A stretch of DNA of 64,000 bases, from positions 51,990,823-52,054,822 of the forward strand of contig OY720458.1 in NCBI GenBank assembly GCA_963082715.1, in the 5' to 3' direction. The position numbers and the translations under genes were made by a program. Positions 44,710 to 56,127 of the stretch are shown one piece after another (position 1 is the stretch's first letter; each line of letters starts with the position of its first letter). This DNA comes from Harpalus rubripes (lineage: Eukaryota > Arthropoda > Insecta > Coleoptera > Carabidae). Below the pieces are notes generated by a model that was not told the origin of the DNA, made no database searches, and was given only the letters and a program-made list of their open reading frames with translations.

Positions 44710-45507
44710 AAACTATCTTTTTCATTTGTAAATAATAAATATAACATTCACATGGAAAGATAATGAAGTTGCGTGGAAAGAAATAACTAATAATTTTAAT
44801 TCTACTTGCCGGATTTAACGAAAAAACTAAGCAGTCAACATAAATTTTATAAAAATAATAAAATAAAAAGAAGTTAGAAAATCTGTTGCAAGTGTGTGAT
44901 TGGATATCCTTAATACAAAAACTATAACAGGTTTTTAAAATATACTCGACGGTGATAATATTAACGTTTGTGATATCAATATACAAATATTATACACAGC
45001 AAATAGTGTACATTTTAAATTATTTCAGAATATCACATCATTCAGTGCCAAAGAGCCAACGAGCTATATCGATATTATGGCCGTTATGGTCAAAACTGTA
45101 AATCTAAATCAGTAAAAAAAACTGACAAAAGTACATCTATTTTTGTTGATCAATATAAAATTATACAAATTTACATATTTATTAAAGTACATATTTTACG
45201 CAAAATTCCAAAATTTATTTTCATGACCTCCAAATTATCATCCACTCTATATAATTCCAAATCATTATCCACTTTCATCTGCAGAATATCAAAATATTAA
45301 TATTTCTACATAAACAAACAATTATTAATTTACTGGACAGGCCAGAAAATACAATATTTATTTCAAGGGTGTCTCTAAGTATCACCTGAACTCCAGCTTA
45401 AATTTAAGAAGCGCTGACGTGATTTAAGGGGACTTTATAAATTAGTGCAATGCACTTATTTTGATAAGGAGTACTTAAAATTTAAGTATAACCGGTGAAA
45501 ACGGCCA
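44512..45507. mobile_element. Inverted-repeat element between two LINE duplicates
   Basis: Left GTCCGTTTACACCGGTATCA and, inverted, right GGCCGTTTTCACCGGTTATA. About 1 kb, non-coding, and holds a (TA)n tract. The 144-codon minus frame at 44552-44986 is mostly the repeat. Confidence 0.6.
44623..44704. repeat. (TA)n microsatellite
   Basis: About 41 TA units. Confidence 0.97.
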
Positions 45508-45508
45508 G

Positions 45509-45786
45509 TAATCCTTAATTGCTCCAGTGGAGTTCCTCAAGCCTTCAGAATGTTTCTTTTATAAATAATGAGGATATCGTTTTATCTATTTTACCTACAA
45601 TGAATTTATCTGAACATCAAATGAAATTACAGTCTGAATTGAATTAAGTTTTGTGTTCAATTAATTTTTTAAAAAATAGTCTTCAAATACTCCACTATAG
45701 TAGATTCGTCAGTAATTTTGTTGCTGAGTAAATTTACATTGTTCAACTAATAATTTTTTCCACAACTGTCCAAAAGGTTGATGGTG
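45509..45786 (+). pseudogene. LINE reverse transcriptase scrap, duplicate 2
   Basis: Direct repeat of 44206-44500, again starting TAATCCTTAATTGCTCCAGT; lacks about 20 bp near the end (after TTGTTCAACTA). Confidence 0.6.
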
Positions 45787-46504
45787 CATTGGTCTTAGTA
45801 TGCGAACTGTGTCATTATTTTTTCGTAATCATAATAACGAGTATTTAGCATACTATTTTGCGTACTAAAGCCATAGAACTAGAGCTGGTCTTAATTTCCT
45901 CAACCCAAAAAACTCTTAACAACTACGTAAAAAACAGCTGAACATCCATAAAGAACCCAATAAAACCCAGATTAGGTATTTTTCTGTTGCAAAATGATAG
46001 TGTTTGGCGAATAAGCTCTGTTTGGTGTTGCAGTTAAGTGCATAATGCATTTGTGAGAACAAGCACTGAACAGTTTCCCGATGTAAAGCAACCGACTCGC
46101 ATTTGCAGAAGAAGCCCACAATCTGCGGAATATGTTGGGTTGAAATCAACATGCTATACGTCCCTTAGAGCGGCAGTGACTGTAAACTAACAACCCGCAT
46201 CCCTCAACTCAAGCAAATATTTTCAAAGAAACAGGTGTATTTTCTGCTCCATACCTCCGCATAAAAGGACCAAAATGTTATTTCTCAAAGAACAATCCAA
46301 GCTGGTGTATTCACATAGTAAATTCTGTGGCTTCATGACAAAAGCAGATATGTCACTTTTCGGATCGAATTTATAGTTTTCCGCAGGTCTTGCAACCGCG
46401 AGTCGACTTATATTTTAATGTCGTACACGACGATTTTAGTGTTAATTTGAAAATATTTCAAACAATTTAGGAGTTATAAGCCCCTAAAATGCATGTTTAC
46501 ATGT
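45787..46504. other. No recognisable feature
   Basis: Less AT-rich than its surroundings. The 78-codon minus frame at 45916-46152 has no domain I recognise; it may be a transposon remnant. Confidence 0.4.
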
Positions 46505-47170
46505 TTAGATGTCAATGTAATGTGGCAGGGTATTAAAATTTTCACATAACATTCTAACTGGTGATTTTAATTCATAGTTAGTACGCGCTATGCTGCAATG
46601 AAAGGTTCTTTTAATACGAGAATTACGTCTAGGAACAAATATTGCTATTTTCGCAAGTACAACTGGATCATTCGCGATGCAGTGTAAAACCTTATACAAA
46701 AATAGAGATGACTGAATTTTTCTCCGTTTATTGAGTGAGACTATATTAATTTCTGCAAGTAAAATGTTGTAGTCAGTTTCAAAACTGGGATAACGTCTAT
46801 GAAGTTTGTAATAACAAAATTTCACAATTTTTCGTTGAACAGACTCAAGTATACATTGGTATATATTATAGATTGGACTCCAAACTTGCAGACAATATTC
46901 AAGTTTTGTTCTCACAAAAGAGAAATATAGCTTCTTCAAAGTAGAAATATTAGTGAAGAACTGAGTACTTCGGATTATAAAACCCAGACTTCTGTATGAT
47001 GATTTGACAGCATGAATTATATGAGGAATAAAATAATAGAAGTGAATATTTTTAAGCAATCTGAGAGTTATACATTTTTACTAACTATGACTCATGTTAT
47101 ATTATTTACAAAAAAAGATTAAGAATAACAGAGGGTCCAAATTACAACCTTGAGGAACCCCATATACTGT
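46505..47170 (-). pseudogene. LINE reverse transcriptase remnant, minus strand
   Basis: Upstream piece YGVPQGCNLDPLLFLIFF (near 47120-47165) is the PQG block. Stops and a deletion of the catalytic region follow. The 184-codon frame then runs SYRSLGFIIRSTQFFTNIST, LKKLYFSFVRTKLEYCLQVW, SPIYNIYQCILESVQRKIVK, ARTNYELKSPVR and ends at 46505. It is the same family as 58287-58948. Confidence 0.88.
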
Positions 47171-47774
47171 TTGATATAAGTTGAATTTTGGTCTAAGTAG
47201 TGCAAATTGTAATATCTAATACTAACGATGTTAGCAACATGAGTCAGAATTGCCAAATATGTTAAGATTTTTTAAAATAATAAAATGATTAATAGGTATT
47301 GTTGAAAGCTTTGGTAAAATCTATATAACAAAAAGATAATAGAAACACAATAAATCAATGAAAATACATAAAAGAATCATAAATTAAAAGTGTATCAAAC
47401 AATTTTACAATGTAATACATACAATATTTATAATTTATATGTTAGCGACCTAAATTATGGGAAACAATATAGCATAGGTACCTATATTGTAAATATTTCA
47501 AAAATAATTTTTTGATATTTCATTGTGGAAATTACGTTTCAACATGTTTCAATTGAATACAGTATTTATCAAATTTGAAAGTAATTTAAGGTTTATTAGG
47601 CAATTCACGCTTTTGTCGCGATACACAATTCATAATAGGTTATCCATTGCCACAAATGAATAAAATTTAACGAATCACACGTCACATTTATACGGTTAAT
47701 TCTGGTTTTGAAATGTGCTCATATATTGTATGGCTTAAATGAATCCAATAAAAGTATATTGAAAAAACATTTTA
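47171..47774. other. No recognisable feature
   Basis: AT-rich spacer. Confidence 0.4.
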
Positions 47775-48300
47775 AATAAATGAAAATGGACACCATATTG
47801 GATTTTAACATGATTAAATAGTATTTTTTCCTCTTTTCAACAATAATAATTTGTCTATATTTATTTATGTCAGACGGCAAAATGCAATAATAATTAAATT
47901 TATATTGTAAAAACAATGGTTATAATAACGAAATGAAAAAATTAAATGAAATTATCAACTATTTTTTATCAAATTTATTTTCATTTTTATTCATATATTT
48001 ATAATACTCAGCAATGAAACGTTGTACAAATTTCATTTTGAATTTATCATTGCCTACTAAGACATGTATGTAAAAATTTGAACATTAATTGAAATGGAAG
48101 TTATTTTAACAAATAAATTAGGAAATTGGCAAGAAAATAAGCAAAATATAATGTATAATTTATTTTTCATTTGGTTTATTGCTAGATTACTACTACCAAA
48201 GTTTTACTCTATAAATTTAATAATTGTTTTATTCTTGTCGTTTGAAACAAAAGAACATAATTTAATCATGAAAAAAATCCAATACGGCGTCCATTTAAGA
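47775..48300. mobile_element. Foldback element, ~525 bp, diverged arms
   Basis: Outer left ATGGACACCATATTGGATTT pairs with outer right, inverted, ATGGACGCCGTATTGGATTT; ATGATTAAAT and further blocks pair inward. The motif ATGGACGCCATATTGGA also occurs in both arms of the foldback at 59151-60144. Confidence 0.6.
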
Positions 48301-48840
48301 TAAGAAACTTGCTATCAATATCTCGGAAATCGATATTTGAATTTTATTTTGCCGTAACTTTTAAGTTTTTCTTATCGAAGCAAATGCTTTTCATCTTACG
48401 TACAATATTACTTCTTTAATCAAATGTTATCTTTAGTAAGATGAAAGTTAGCTATTCAATTTGGTACACCTCTATACCGGGTGTAACAAAAAATTTTGTG
48501 TACAGATAAGTAACTTTGTAGCTGTTTTCAAGTATCTATCTTTTAGGTTTATATCTAAACTTACCTAGACCCAAACCGTATGAACCTACAAAGAATAAAA
48601 CCGCACATATTTAATTTAAATTGAATACATGGAAGCTAAAGTTATGTATATAAGAATTTTAATTGTTTTATTTAACAAAAATAACATATGGCATATTCTG
48701 GTAATAACAACTAAAAACAAAGCAAATTATTATTATAATTATTTTTCCACTTCATTTCTGGGAATTGTTTCTTCTTTTGCTAATTCAAGAATATTTTTTT
48801 TGTTCTGTCTGAGAATCTTATAAAAGATAAATTATAATAA
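48301..48840. other. No recognisable feature
   Basis: AT-rich DNA up to the LTR border; includes TATACCGGGTGTAACAAAAA near 48474, which looks like a transposon end without a partner. Confidence 0.4.
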
Positions 48841-49028
48841 TGTAACGTGGAACGCCCGCCATCACCGTCGCTGTCGCTGCCACTGTCGCAGCCGGGTCGC
48901 AGCAATGAGCGAGTGTTTATTTATTGCGATGACGCAATCGCGCTAGTAGCCGGGCGAAATAAAGAGACGAATCGCGACCTGTTTAATTACTTCCGGTCGC
49001 CTGAACCTTTTGTGTTCATTGTTATTAT

Positions 49029-49082
49029 GTGTTCGAATATTCTAGAGCTGTTCTAGAAAATAATGGCAGCTGTATATAAGGG
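49029..49082 (+). promoter_or_regulatory. LTR core promoter (TTCTAGAA motif and TATA box)
   Basis: TTCGAATATTCTAGAG then TTCTAGAAAA precede TGTATATAAGGG by about 18 bp. The layout is kept in the inverted LTR copy (2971-3014). Confidence 0.55.
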
Positions 49083-50107
49083 ACATAGCTATGCTCGAGA
49101 CACAGTTAGTGACATACAGAGTAATAGAGACACATGGAGTGTTAGAGAGTAAAGTGTTAGTGAGAAGCACAGCACTATCGTAGTGAGCGTATGCAGTTGG
49201 TGTCGAGTAGGTACTCGGGAAGTTACTGGTATATTGGGATAGCTGTGGATGTAAATACTCGGTAGGGTTGACGAGTATTGGGAAGCTATAGTGTGTAAGA
49301 ACAGTAACGGCGAGTCGAAAAGTTACTGGTATACCGGGATTGCTGTTAAAGAGAATACTCGGTAGTGTGAAGAGTATTGGGAAGCTAGGCATATGGGGAC
49401 AGTAACGGCAAGTGGAAGCGAATACTCGGCAGTGGTGTTGAAGAATAGACATATAGTGTTGTGAAAGAAGTGAATTCTGTCCGAGCAGTTGAATATACAG
49501 ACGCTGTTGAGTCAATTGAGTATATAGACGCTGTGGAGGTCGGTAGGCGGACAGTTGAACGTTATAAGTATATAGTGATATAAATATCGTGATATAAATA
49601 TCGCGTAAATAGTCTACAATAATCTGCAGCAGACCGGCAGTCTAAGATTGGAACGCGTAGTGAAATAAATAATTATTAATATAGTAGAAATATATAGTAG
49701 TGTTAATTGGTTAAATAAATAGTGTTAGTGTTATCTAGTTAATTATAGTTTTAGTCTTAATTAGAGTTTAATAATTGATTAATATTAGTAATAGTAATTT
49801 TCATTATAGTTTAATATACACTTAATTTTAATTAATGATAATTCTCTTAAGGTGGGTACACACATGTACAAAATACCGTAACAGAACACCGTCGAGTAAC
49901 TTAAACGCGTAACTGTGTGGACGGTACATCGTAACAGCGTAACACCGTAACATCGTAACAGAACAGCGTTCCACCGACTGTCGGTTTTCTAGCGTCGCAT
50001 CAAAGAAATGTTACACGCACGTGTTCATCCCTCGTGTGCGAGTGTGGACAAGTCATACGAACTTCGCAGTTTACAGTAACAATATTGAGTTGGTAAGTGT
50101 TAACACT

Positions 50108-50290
50108 ATGGAGTGGACGCAAGATAATATCATAAGTTTCATTGAAATTTATCAGAAATATGATATATTATGGGATTCAAAACATCCTCAACATTATAAT
50201 AAAACATTCAAAAACGAGTCACCAGTCGCCAAAAATCGAATTGTCACTGCTAATCTTTGTTGTACAGGAATGGCCTTCCTCCAGTATGTG
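50108..50290 (+). pseudogene. MADF-domain protein remnant of a Harbinger element
   Basis: From the internal ATG: MEWTQDNIISFIEIYQKYDI then LWDSKHPQHYNKTFKNESPV. The W..e....fie.y.k.e.LWd..hp.y.nk pattern is the N-terminal half of the MADF (Myb/SANT-like) DNA-binding domain, the usual accessory protein of insect PIF/Harbinger elements. Only about 40 residues match; the rest is cut by the internal deletion. The upstream ATG at 50021 adds 29 residues coming from the terminal region and is probably not the native start. Confidence 0.82.
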
Positions 50291-50324
50291 TCTTTGCGCA
50301 TAATTTTTGGACCAATTAAATTTA

Positions 50325-50552
50325 TTAGGTATTCACAGGTGACATTCGCGTAAAATTTTTGTACAAACCACTAACTGTTTGGAATTTAAGATCATTTAGT
50401 AAATGGTCCGCTCCATAATCAATTCTGTTTGCAAATAGTTGTGTACACCACCATCGTCTTTGTCTTCGTTTTTTACGTATTAAGTTATCAATTACTATAT
50501 ATGCTGCAGCAGCAACTTCCATCTCGAACACAGACAAATGCCTGCTTGACAT
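50325..50552 (-). pseudogene. PIF/Harbinger transposase N-terminal remnant
   Basis: Minus strand: MEVAAAAYIVIDNLIRKKRR then RRWWCTQLFANRIDYGADHL, LNDLKFQTVSGLYKNFTRMS. The RRWW....R..yG....L..eL....e.Y.nf.RMs pattern opens Harbinger (DDE_4) transposases. The catalytic domain is deleted. Convergent to the MADF remnant. Confidence 0.83.
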
Positions 50553-50740
50553 GGAACGGGAAAATGTTCGACTATTTGATTCGTGGCGACGTTACGTTAC
50601 GGTCACACAAAAATTTAAACGTAACGTCGACGCGTAGCAGAAAAATGTTACGCGACGGTGTTCTGTTACGATATTTTGTACATGTGTGTATCCACCTTTA
50701 TATTTACACTTCACCCAAATAAATAAATAAAAACTTTACA

Positions 50741-51312
50741 ATAATGTATATTGCACGAGGTTTAGACTGCCAATGATTAGAAATAAAACGCACGTTATTG
50801 CAAGTTTATACAAATCACCGGCGATATGTATCGCACAGAAATAATAAATAATTAATTATGTGCGTTATATATCGCTCGAGATATGTACCTACTATATTAT
50901 TATAATCTAATAATCCTGTAGAAAAGGACATTTAAAATGTACAAGAATCGTTAAAATCGGTCCACAAATAAAAATTATATACTCTCCGCACCTGAAGAAT
51001 GAAATGGCGAAATTCGTTTTTGCATGATGTCACCATCTGGTTACATATCGCGGACGATATATATATAGCACTTAACCTGTTAATTATTGTAGTATTAGTA
51101 ACCATTTACAGTGAAAAAATGGTAGTGGCCCCTGGGATTAAATTTTTTCAATTGTGGTACTTAAATTGTTAAATTAGATTTGTTCGGTCATAAACGTGTA
51201 ACATAAAATGAGATTATTGAGTTAGATGCATAATTTAAAACATTTAGTTATTTGAAGTATTATTGTTTAAAATTAACGCAAAGAAAATTATTCCAAAGTC
51301 GGAAACGACAGT
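50741..51312. other. Spacer with short ATCGC dyads
   Basis: GCGATATGTATCGC near 50820 and TATATCGCTCGAGATATG near 50868 show local dyad symmetry. No gene or known element. Confidence 0.4.
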
Positions 51313-54300
51313 AAAAAAGGGTGGAAATTTTTAAAAAATTAAAAAATTTGAAAATTTGTGTTTAAGTAGTTTGAAGGGAGTAGATTTAAGATTTTAAAAC
51401 CACAGGTCGATATCTCTTTTCGTGTCCGAGATATTCGGCCTCAAAACTTTGCTCAAAAATGCCCATTTTTGGGTCATATCCCAAAAATGGTCAATTATAT
51501 ACCGCTGGCGATATCACCATTAGATTCCACGAGCAAAATTACATAAGCATACCAATTTTCATAATTTTTGAACAACTATTACAATCTCTAGAAGGAAAAG
51601 TCTGCAAATGGCCAAAAATCGCAAAAAATCAAAGGTGTACCCCTTGCGATATTTTCAGTTTTTGACAATTTTAAGGAATGTTTAATAATTAATGTATCCG
51701 TTGGAATATTTTGATGGAAATTGGTATACTTATGTTTTTTGGTACGAGGAATTTACTGGTGAGGTCGTTGAAGGTGTACTGCACACCCATTTTTGGGTAT
51801 GAGGATGGTGTGGTTTAAAAAAGGGTGGAAATATTTAAAAAATTAAAAATTCTGAAAATTTGTGTTAATGTAGTTTGAAGGGTGTAGATTTAAGATTTTA
51901 AAACCACAGGTCGATATCTCATTTCGTGTCCGAGATATTCGGCCTCAAAACTTTGCTCAAAAATGCCCATTTAAAGGTCGTATCCCAAAAATGGTCAATT
52001 ATACACCGCTGGCGATATCACCATTAGATTCTACGAGTAAAATTACATAAGCATACCAATTTTCATAATTTTTGAACAACTATTACAATCTCCAAAAGGA
52101 AAAGTCTAAAAATGGCCAAAAATCGCAAAAAATCAAAGGTGTACCCCTTGCGATATTTTCAGTTTTTGACAATTTTAAGGAATGTTTAATAATTAATGTA
52201 TCCGTTGGAATATTTTGATGAAAATTGGTATACTTATGTTTTTTGGTACGAGGAATTTACTGGTGAAGTCGTTGAAGGTGTACCGCACCCCCATTTTTGG
52301 GTATAAAGATGTTGTGGTTTAAAAAAGAGTGGAAATTTTTAAAAATTAAAATTTTTGAAAATTTGTGTTTAAGTAGTTTGAAGGGTGTAGATTTAAGATT
52401 TTAAAACCACAGGTCGATATCTCATTTCGTGTCCGAGATATTCGGCCTCAAAACTTTGCTCAAAAATGCCCATTTATAGGTCGTATCCCAAAAATGGTCA
52501 ATTATACACCGCTGGCGATATCACCATTAGATTCTACGAGTAAAATTACATAAGCATACCAATTTTCATAATTTTTGAACAACTATTACAATCTCCAGAA
52601 GGAAAAGTCTAAAAATGGCCAAAAATCGCAAAAAATCAAAGGTGTACCCCTTGCGATATTTTCAGTTTTTGACAATTTTAAGGAATGTTTAATAATTAAT
52701 GTATCCGTTGGAATATTTTGATGAAAATTGGTATACTTATGTTTTTTGGTACGAGGAATTTACTGGTGAAGTCGTTGAAGGTGTACCGCACCCCCATTTT
52801 TGGGTATAAAGATGTTGTGGTTTAAAAAAGGGTGGAAATTTTTAAAAATTAAAAATTTTGAAAATTTGTGTTTAAGTAGTTTGAAGGGTGTAGATTTAAG
52901 ATTTTAAAACCACAGGTCGATATCTCTTTTCGTGTCCGAGATATTCGGCCTCAAAACTTTGCTCAAAAATGCCCATTTTTGGGTCATATCCCAAAAATGG
53001 TCAATTATATACCGCTGGCGATATCACCATTAGATTCCACGAGCAAAATTACATAAGCATACCAATTTTCATAATTTTTGAACAACTATTACAATCTCTA
53101 GAAGGAAAAGTCTGCAAATGGCCAAAAATCGCAAAAACCTAAGGTGTACCCCTTGCGATATTTTCAGTTTTTGACAATTTTAAGGAATGTTTAATAATTA
53201 ATGTATCTGTTGGAATATTTTGATGAAAATTGGTATACTTATGTTTTTTGGTACGAGGAATTTACTGGTGAAGTCGTTGAAGGTGTACCGCACCCCCATT
53301 TTTGGGTATGAGGATGGTGTGGTTTAAAAAGGGGTGGAAATTTTTAAAAAATTAAAAATTCTGAAAATTTGTGTTTAAGTAGTTTGAAGGGTGTAGATTT
53401 AAGATTTTAAAACCACTGGTCGATATCTCATTTCATGTCCGAGATATTCGGCCTCAAAACTTTGCTCAAAAATGCCCATTTTTAGGTCGTATCCCAAAAA
53501 TGGTCAATTATACACCGCTGGCGATATCACCATTAAATTCTACGAGTAAAATTACATAAGCATACCAATTTTCATAATTTTTGAACAACTATTACAATCT
53601 CCAGAAGGAAAAGTCTGAAAATGGCCAAAAATCGCAAAAAATCAAAGGTGTACCCCTTGCGATATTTTCAGTTTTTGACAATTTTAAGGAATGTTTAATA
53701 ATTAATGTATCCGTTGGAATATTTTGATGAAAATTGGTATACTTATGTTTTTTGGTACGAGGAATTTACTGGTGAAGTCGTTGAAGGTGTACCGCACTCC
53801 CATTTTTGGGTATAAAGATGTTGTGGTTTAAAAAAGGGTGGAAATTTTTAAAAAATTAAAAAATTTGAAAATTTGTATTTAAGTAGTTTGAAGGGTGTAG
53901 ATTTAAGATTTTAAAACCACAGGTCGATATCTGTTTTCGTGTCCGAGATATTCGGCCTCAAAACTTTGCTCAAAAATGCCCATTTTTGGGTCATATCCCA
54001 AAAATGGTCAATTATACACCGCTGGCGATATCACCATTAGATTCTACGAGTAAAATTATATAAGCATACCAATTTTCATAATTTTTTAACAACTATTACA
54101 ATCTCTAGAAGGAAAAGTCTGAAAATGGCCAAAAATCGCAAAAAATCAAAGGTGTACCCCTTGCGATTTTTTCAGTTTTTGACAATTTTAAGGAATGTTT
54201 AATAATTAATGTATCCGTTGGAATATTTTAATGAAAATTGGTATACTTATGTTTTTTGGTACGAGGAATTTACTGGTGAAGTCGTTGAAGGTGTACCGCA

Positions 54301-54963
54301 CCCCCATTTTTGGGTATAAGGATGGTGTGGTTCAAAAAAGGGTGGAAATTTTTAAAAAATTAAAAATTTTGAAAATTTGTATTTAAGTAGTTTGAAGGGT
54401 GTAGATTTAAGATTTTAAAACCACAGGTCGGTATCTCTTTTCGTGTCCGAGATATTCGGCCTCAAAACTTAGCTCAAAAATGCCCATTTTTGGGTCATAT
54501 CCCAAAAATGGTCAATTATACACCGCTGGCGATATCACCATTAGATTCTACGAGCAAAATTACATAAGCATACCAATTTTCATAATTTTTGAACAACTAT
54601 TACAATCTCTAGAAGGAAAAGTCTGCAAATGGCCAAAAATCGCAAAAAATCAAAGGTGTACCCCTTGCGATTTTATCAGTTTTTGACAATTTTAAGGAAT
54701 GTTTAATAATTAATGTATCCGTTGGAATATTTTGATGAAAATTGGTATACTTATGTTTTTTGGTACGAGGAATTTACTGGTGAGGTCGTTGAAGGTGTAC
54801 CGCACACCCATTTGTGGGTATGAGGATGGTGTGGTTTAAAAAAGGGTGGAAATTTTTAAAAAATAAAAAATTCTGAAAATTTGTATTTAAGTAGTTTGAA
54901 GAGTGTAGATTTAAGATTTTAGAACCACAGGTCGATATCTCTTCGAGTCGTGTCCGAGATATT
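51313..54963 (+). repeat. Satellite array, 503-504 bp units, ~7.25 copies
   Basis: The anchor CACAGGTCGATATCTC recurs at 51401, 51905, 52408, 52911, 53414 (one change), 53918, 54422 and 54926, so the period is 503-504 bp, head to tail, with very similar units. Each unit has AAGGGTGGAAATTTTTAAAA, CCGAGATATTCGGCCTCAAA and GGTGTACCCCTTGCGAT. Some carry a perfect hairpin (CCATTTTTGGG, TCATAT, CCCAAAAATGG). The 68-codon frames at 51459 and 54480 are closed by stops in other units and are not genes. Confidence 0.97.
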
Positions 54964-55069
54964 ATTTTATTATTTTTTTTTTATTTAGGGAAGATTATTT
55001 ACATGAAAATGTACAAATGGTTACAAATATAATCACAAATTGAGTCAGTAAATGTTATTGTAGATGACG

Positions 55070-55205
55070 CAAAATATAAAAAATAGTATAAAGAACTCAT
55101 TTTATAAGACTTTCTTTCGCTAACGCTCGTTTTCTAAATTTTGACGCGTGCGAAAAAAACATGTCTTATAAAACACGTTCTTTAATATACTATTTTTATT
55201 TTTTT
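55070..55205. mobile_element. Short hairpin element, ~135 bp
   Basis: AAAAATAGTATAAAGAAC and TTTTATAAGAC at the left pair with GTCTTATAAAACACGTTCTT and AATATACTATTTTTA at the right. Loop of about 50 bp. Non-coding. Confidence 0.65.
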
Positions 55206-55984
55206 GTTGGTGGCCAAAGTCACCCAGCGATTTAGTGTCACTTTGATCCTTGCATTATTTTACACTGTAGTTAGTATTGTGAGTCAAATTATACTCTTTA
55301 AACGGGCGAGATTGTCCAGTGACATAAAAAAATTGTTCCACTAATTATAAAAATTTTAAAACCCTGCTTTTAAATCTTTTGGTTTTGGGAATTTCTTTTT
55401 TAATCATTTATTTATAAACCATAAAATTAAATTTATAAATAAAAAGATGTAACACGAGGGGGTGCGGAAGATGATGATGCTATTATTACTTCATGATGTT
55501 TAATGCTTACTCCAACATGATACACTTTATTCTAACTAGTGATAAGGATTTCGTGAAAAGAAAGAACACACATACACTACCACTTTTCACTTGATGAACA
55601 CTTGAGACTTTACGGACATGGACATTAATGATATTTATTTACTGATTAAACTAACTAATGTTTTGTTTACAATTAAACTAATTCAACTAAGCCTAACATG
55701 TTACATTCCGTAACCCATAGGCTAGGGCATTCAAAGTCACGCACGTATACCCAATAATTTCTAAACGTGACTATCATAATACAAAAAGAATATCTAAACT
55801 GAAGTTTGACTTAAATAGATAAACAGAGTTAAAATATGAATCTTGAAACTATAATTTATAAAAGTTTATAAAAAGTTATTTATCTATTACTACTCTTACC
55901 CTCGCCTTGTCACAAAGAACAAAACAAATATCATTTTTATAACAAATAAATATAACAAAAATATAATTCTATTAATAATATAAA
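55206..55984. other. No recognisable feature
   Basis: AT-rich spacer up to the LINE tail. Confidence 0.4.
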
Positions 55985-55987
55985 AAG

Positions 55988-56064
<77 letters not shown>
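55988..56064. repeat. (ATT)n microsatellite (LINE tail)
   Basis: About 25 ATT units, the reverse complement of the LINE's TAA tail. Confidence 0.95.
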
Positions 56065-56127
56065 CGAGAGGTGGTTCATCTTTGTCCCTGTAGTGCGACC
56101 TTTCTGGTCTATTGTACCCTCCGTGTT

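Larger units (their letters stand above)
49850..50697. mobile_element. PIF/Harbinger element, deletion derivative, 848 bp
   Basis: Ends AGGTGGGTACACACATGTAC and, inverted, AGGTGGATACACACATGTAC with TTA on both sides (49847-49849, 50698-50700). Subterminal CGTAACAGAACACCGTCG and GCGTAAC motifs repeat in both ends. It keeps the starts of two convergent genes and lacks their remaining parts. Inserted in the U5-side of the LTR. Confidence 0.9.
48841..50740 (+). mobile_element. Solo LTR of an LTR retrotransposon (copy 2, plus)
   Basis: Begins TGTAACGTGGAACGCCCGCC, ends TTTACA, and is flanked by ATAA on both sides (4 bp duplication). Without the nested Harbinger element (49850-50697 plus 3 bp) it is about 1050 bp. 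The U3 is GC-rich, then TGTATATAAGGG (49071), then repeats with TACTGGTATACCGGGAT, ATACTCGGTAGTG and GAGTATTGGGAAGCTA. The minus-strand frame at 49042-49515 is a shadow of this repeat structure. No internal retroelement sequence follows. Confidence 0.85.

Noticed and set aside
44206..45786. LTR element with ~290 bp repeats around a 1 kb interior
   Set aside because: The repeats lack TG..CA ends and encode a LINE scrap, and the interior has its own inverted repeats.
49042..49515. 157-codon minus-strand frame
   Set aside because: Antisense shadow of the same LTR repeat region.
51459..54686. Repeated 68-codon frame (MPIFGSYPKNGQLYTAGDI) in the satellite
   Set aside because: Only two units keep it open; the others have stops at the same place, so it is not under coding constraint.
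51313..54963. Array as a CRISPR-like or gene-cluster structure
   Set aside because: Units are ~504 bp, head to tail and without unique spacers, in an animal-type genome.
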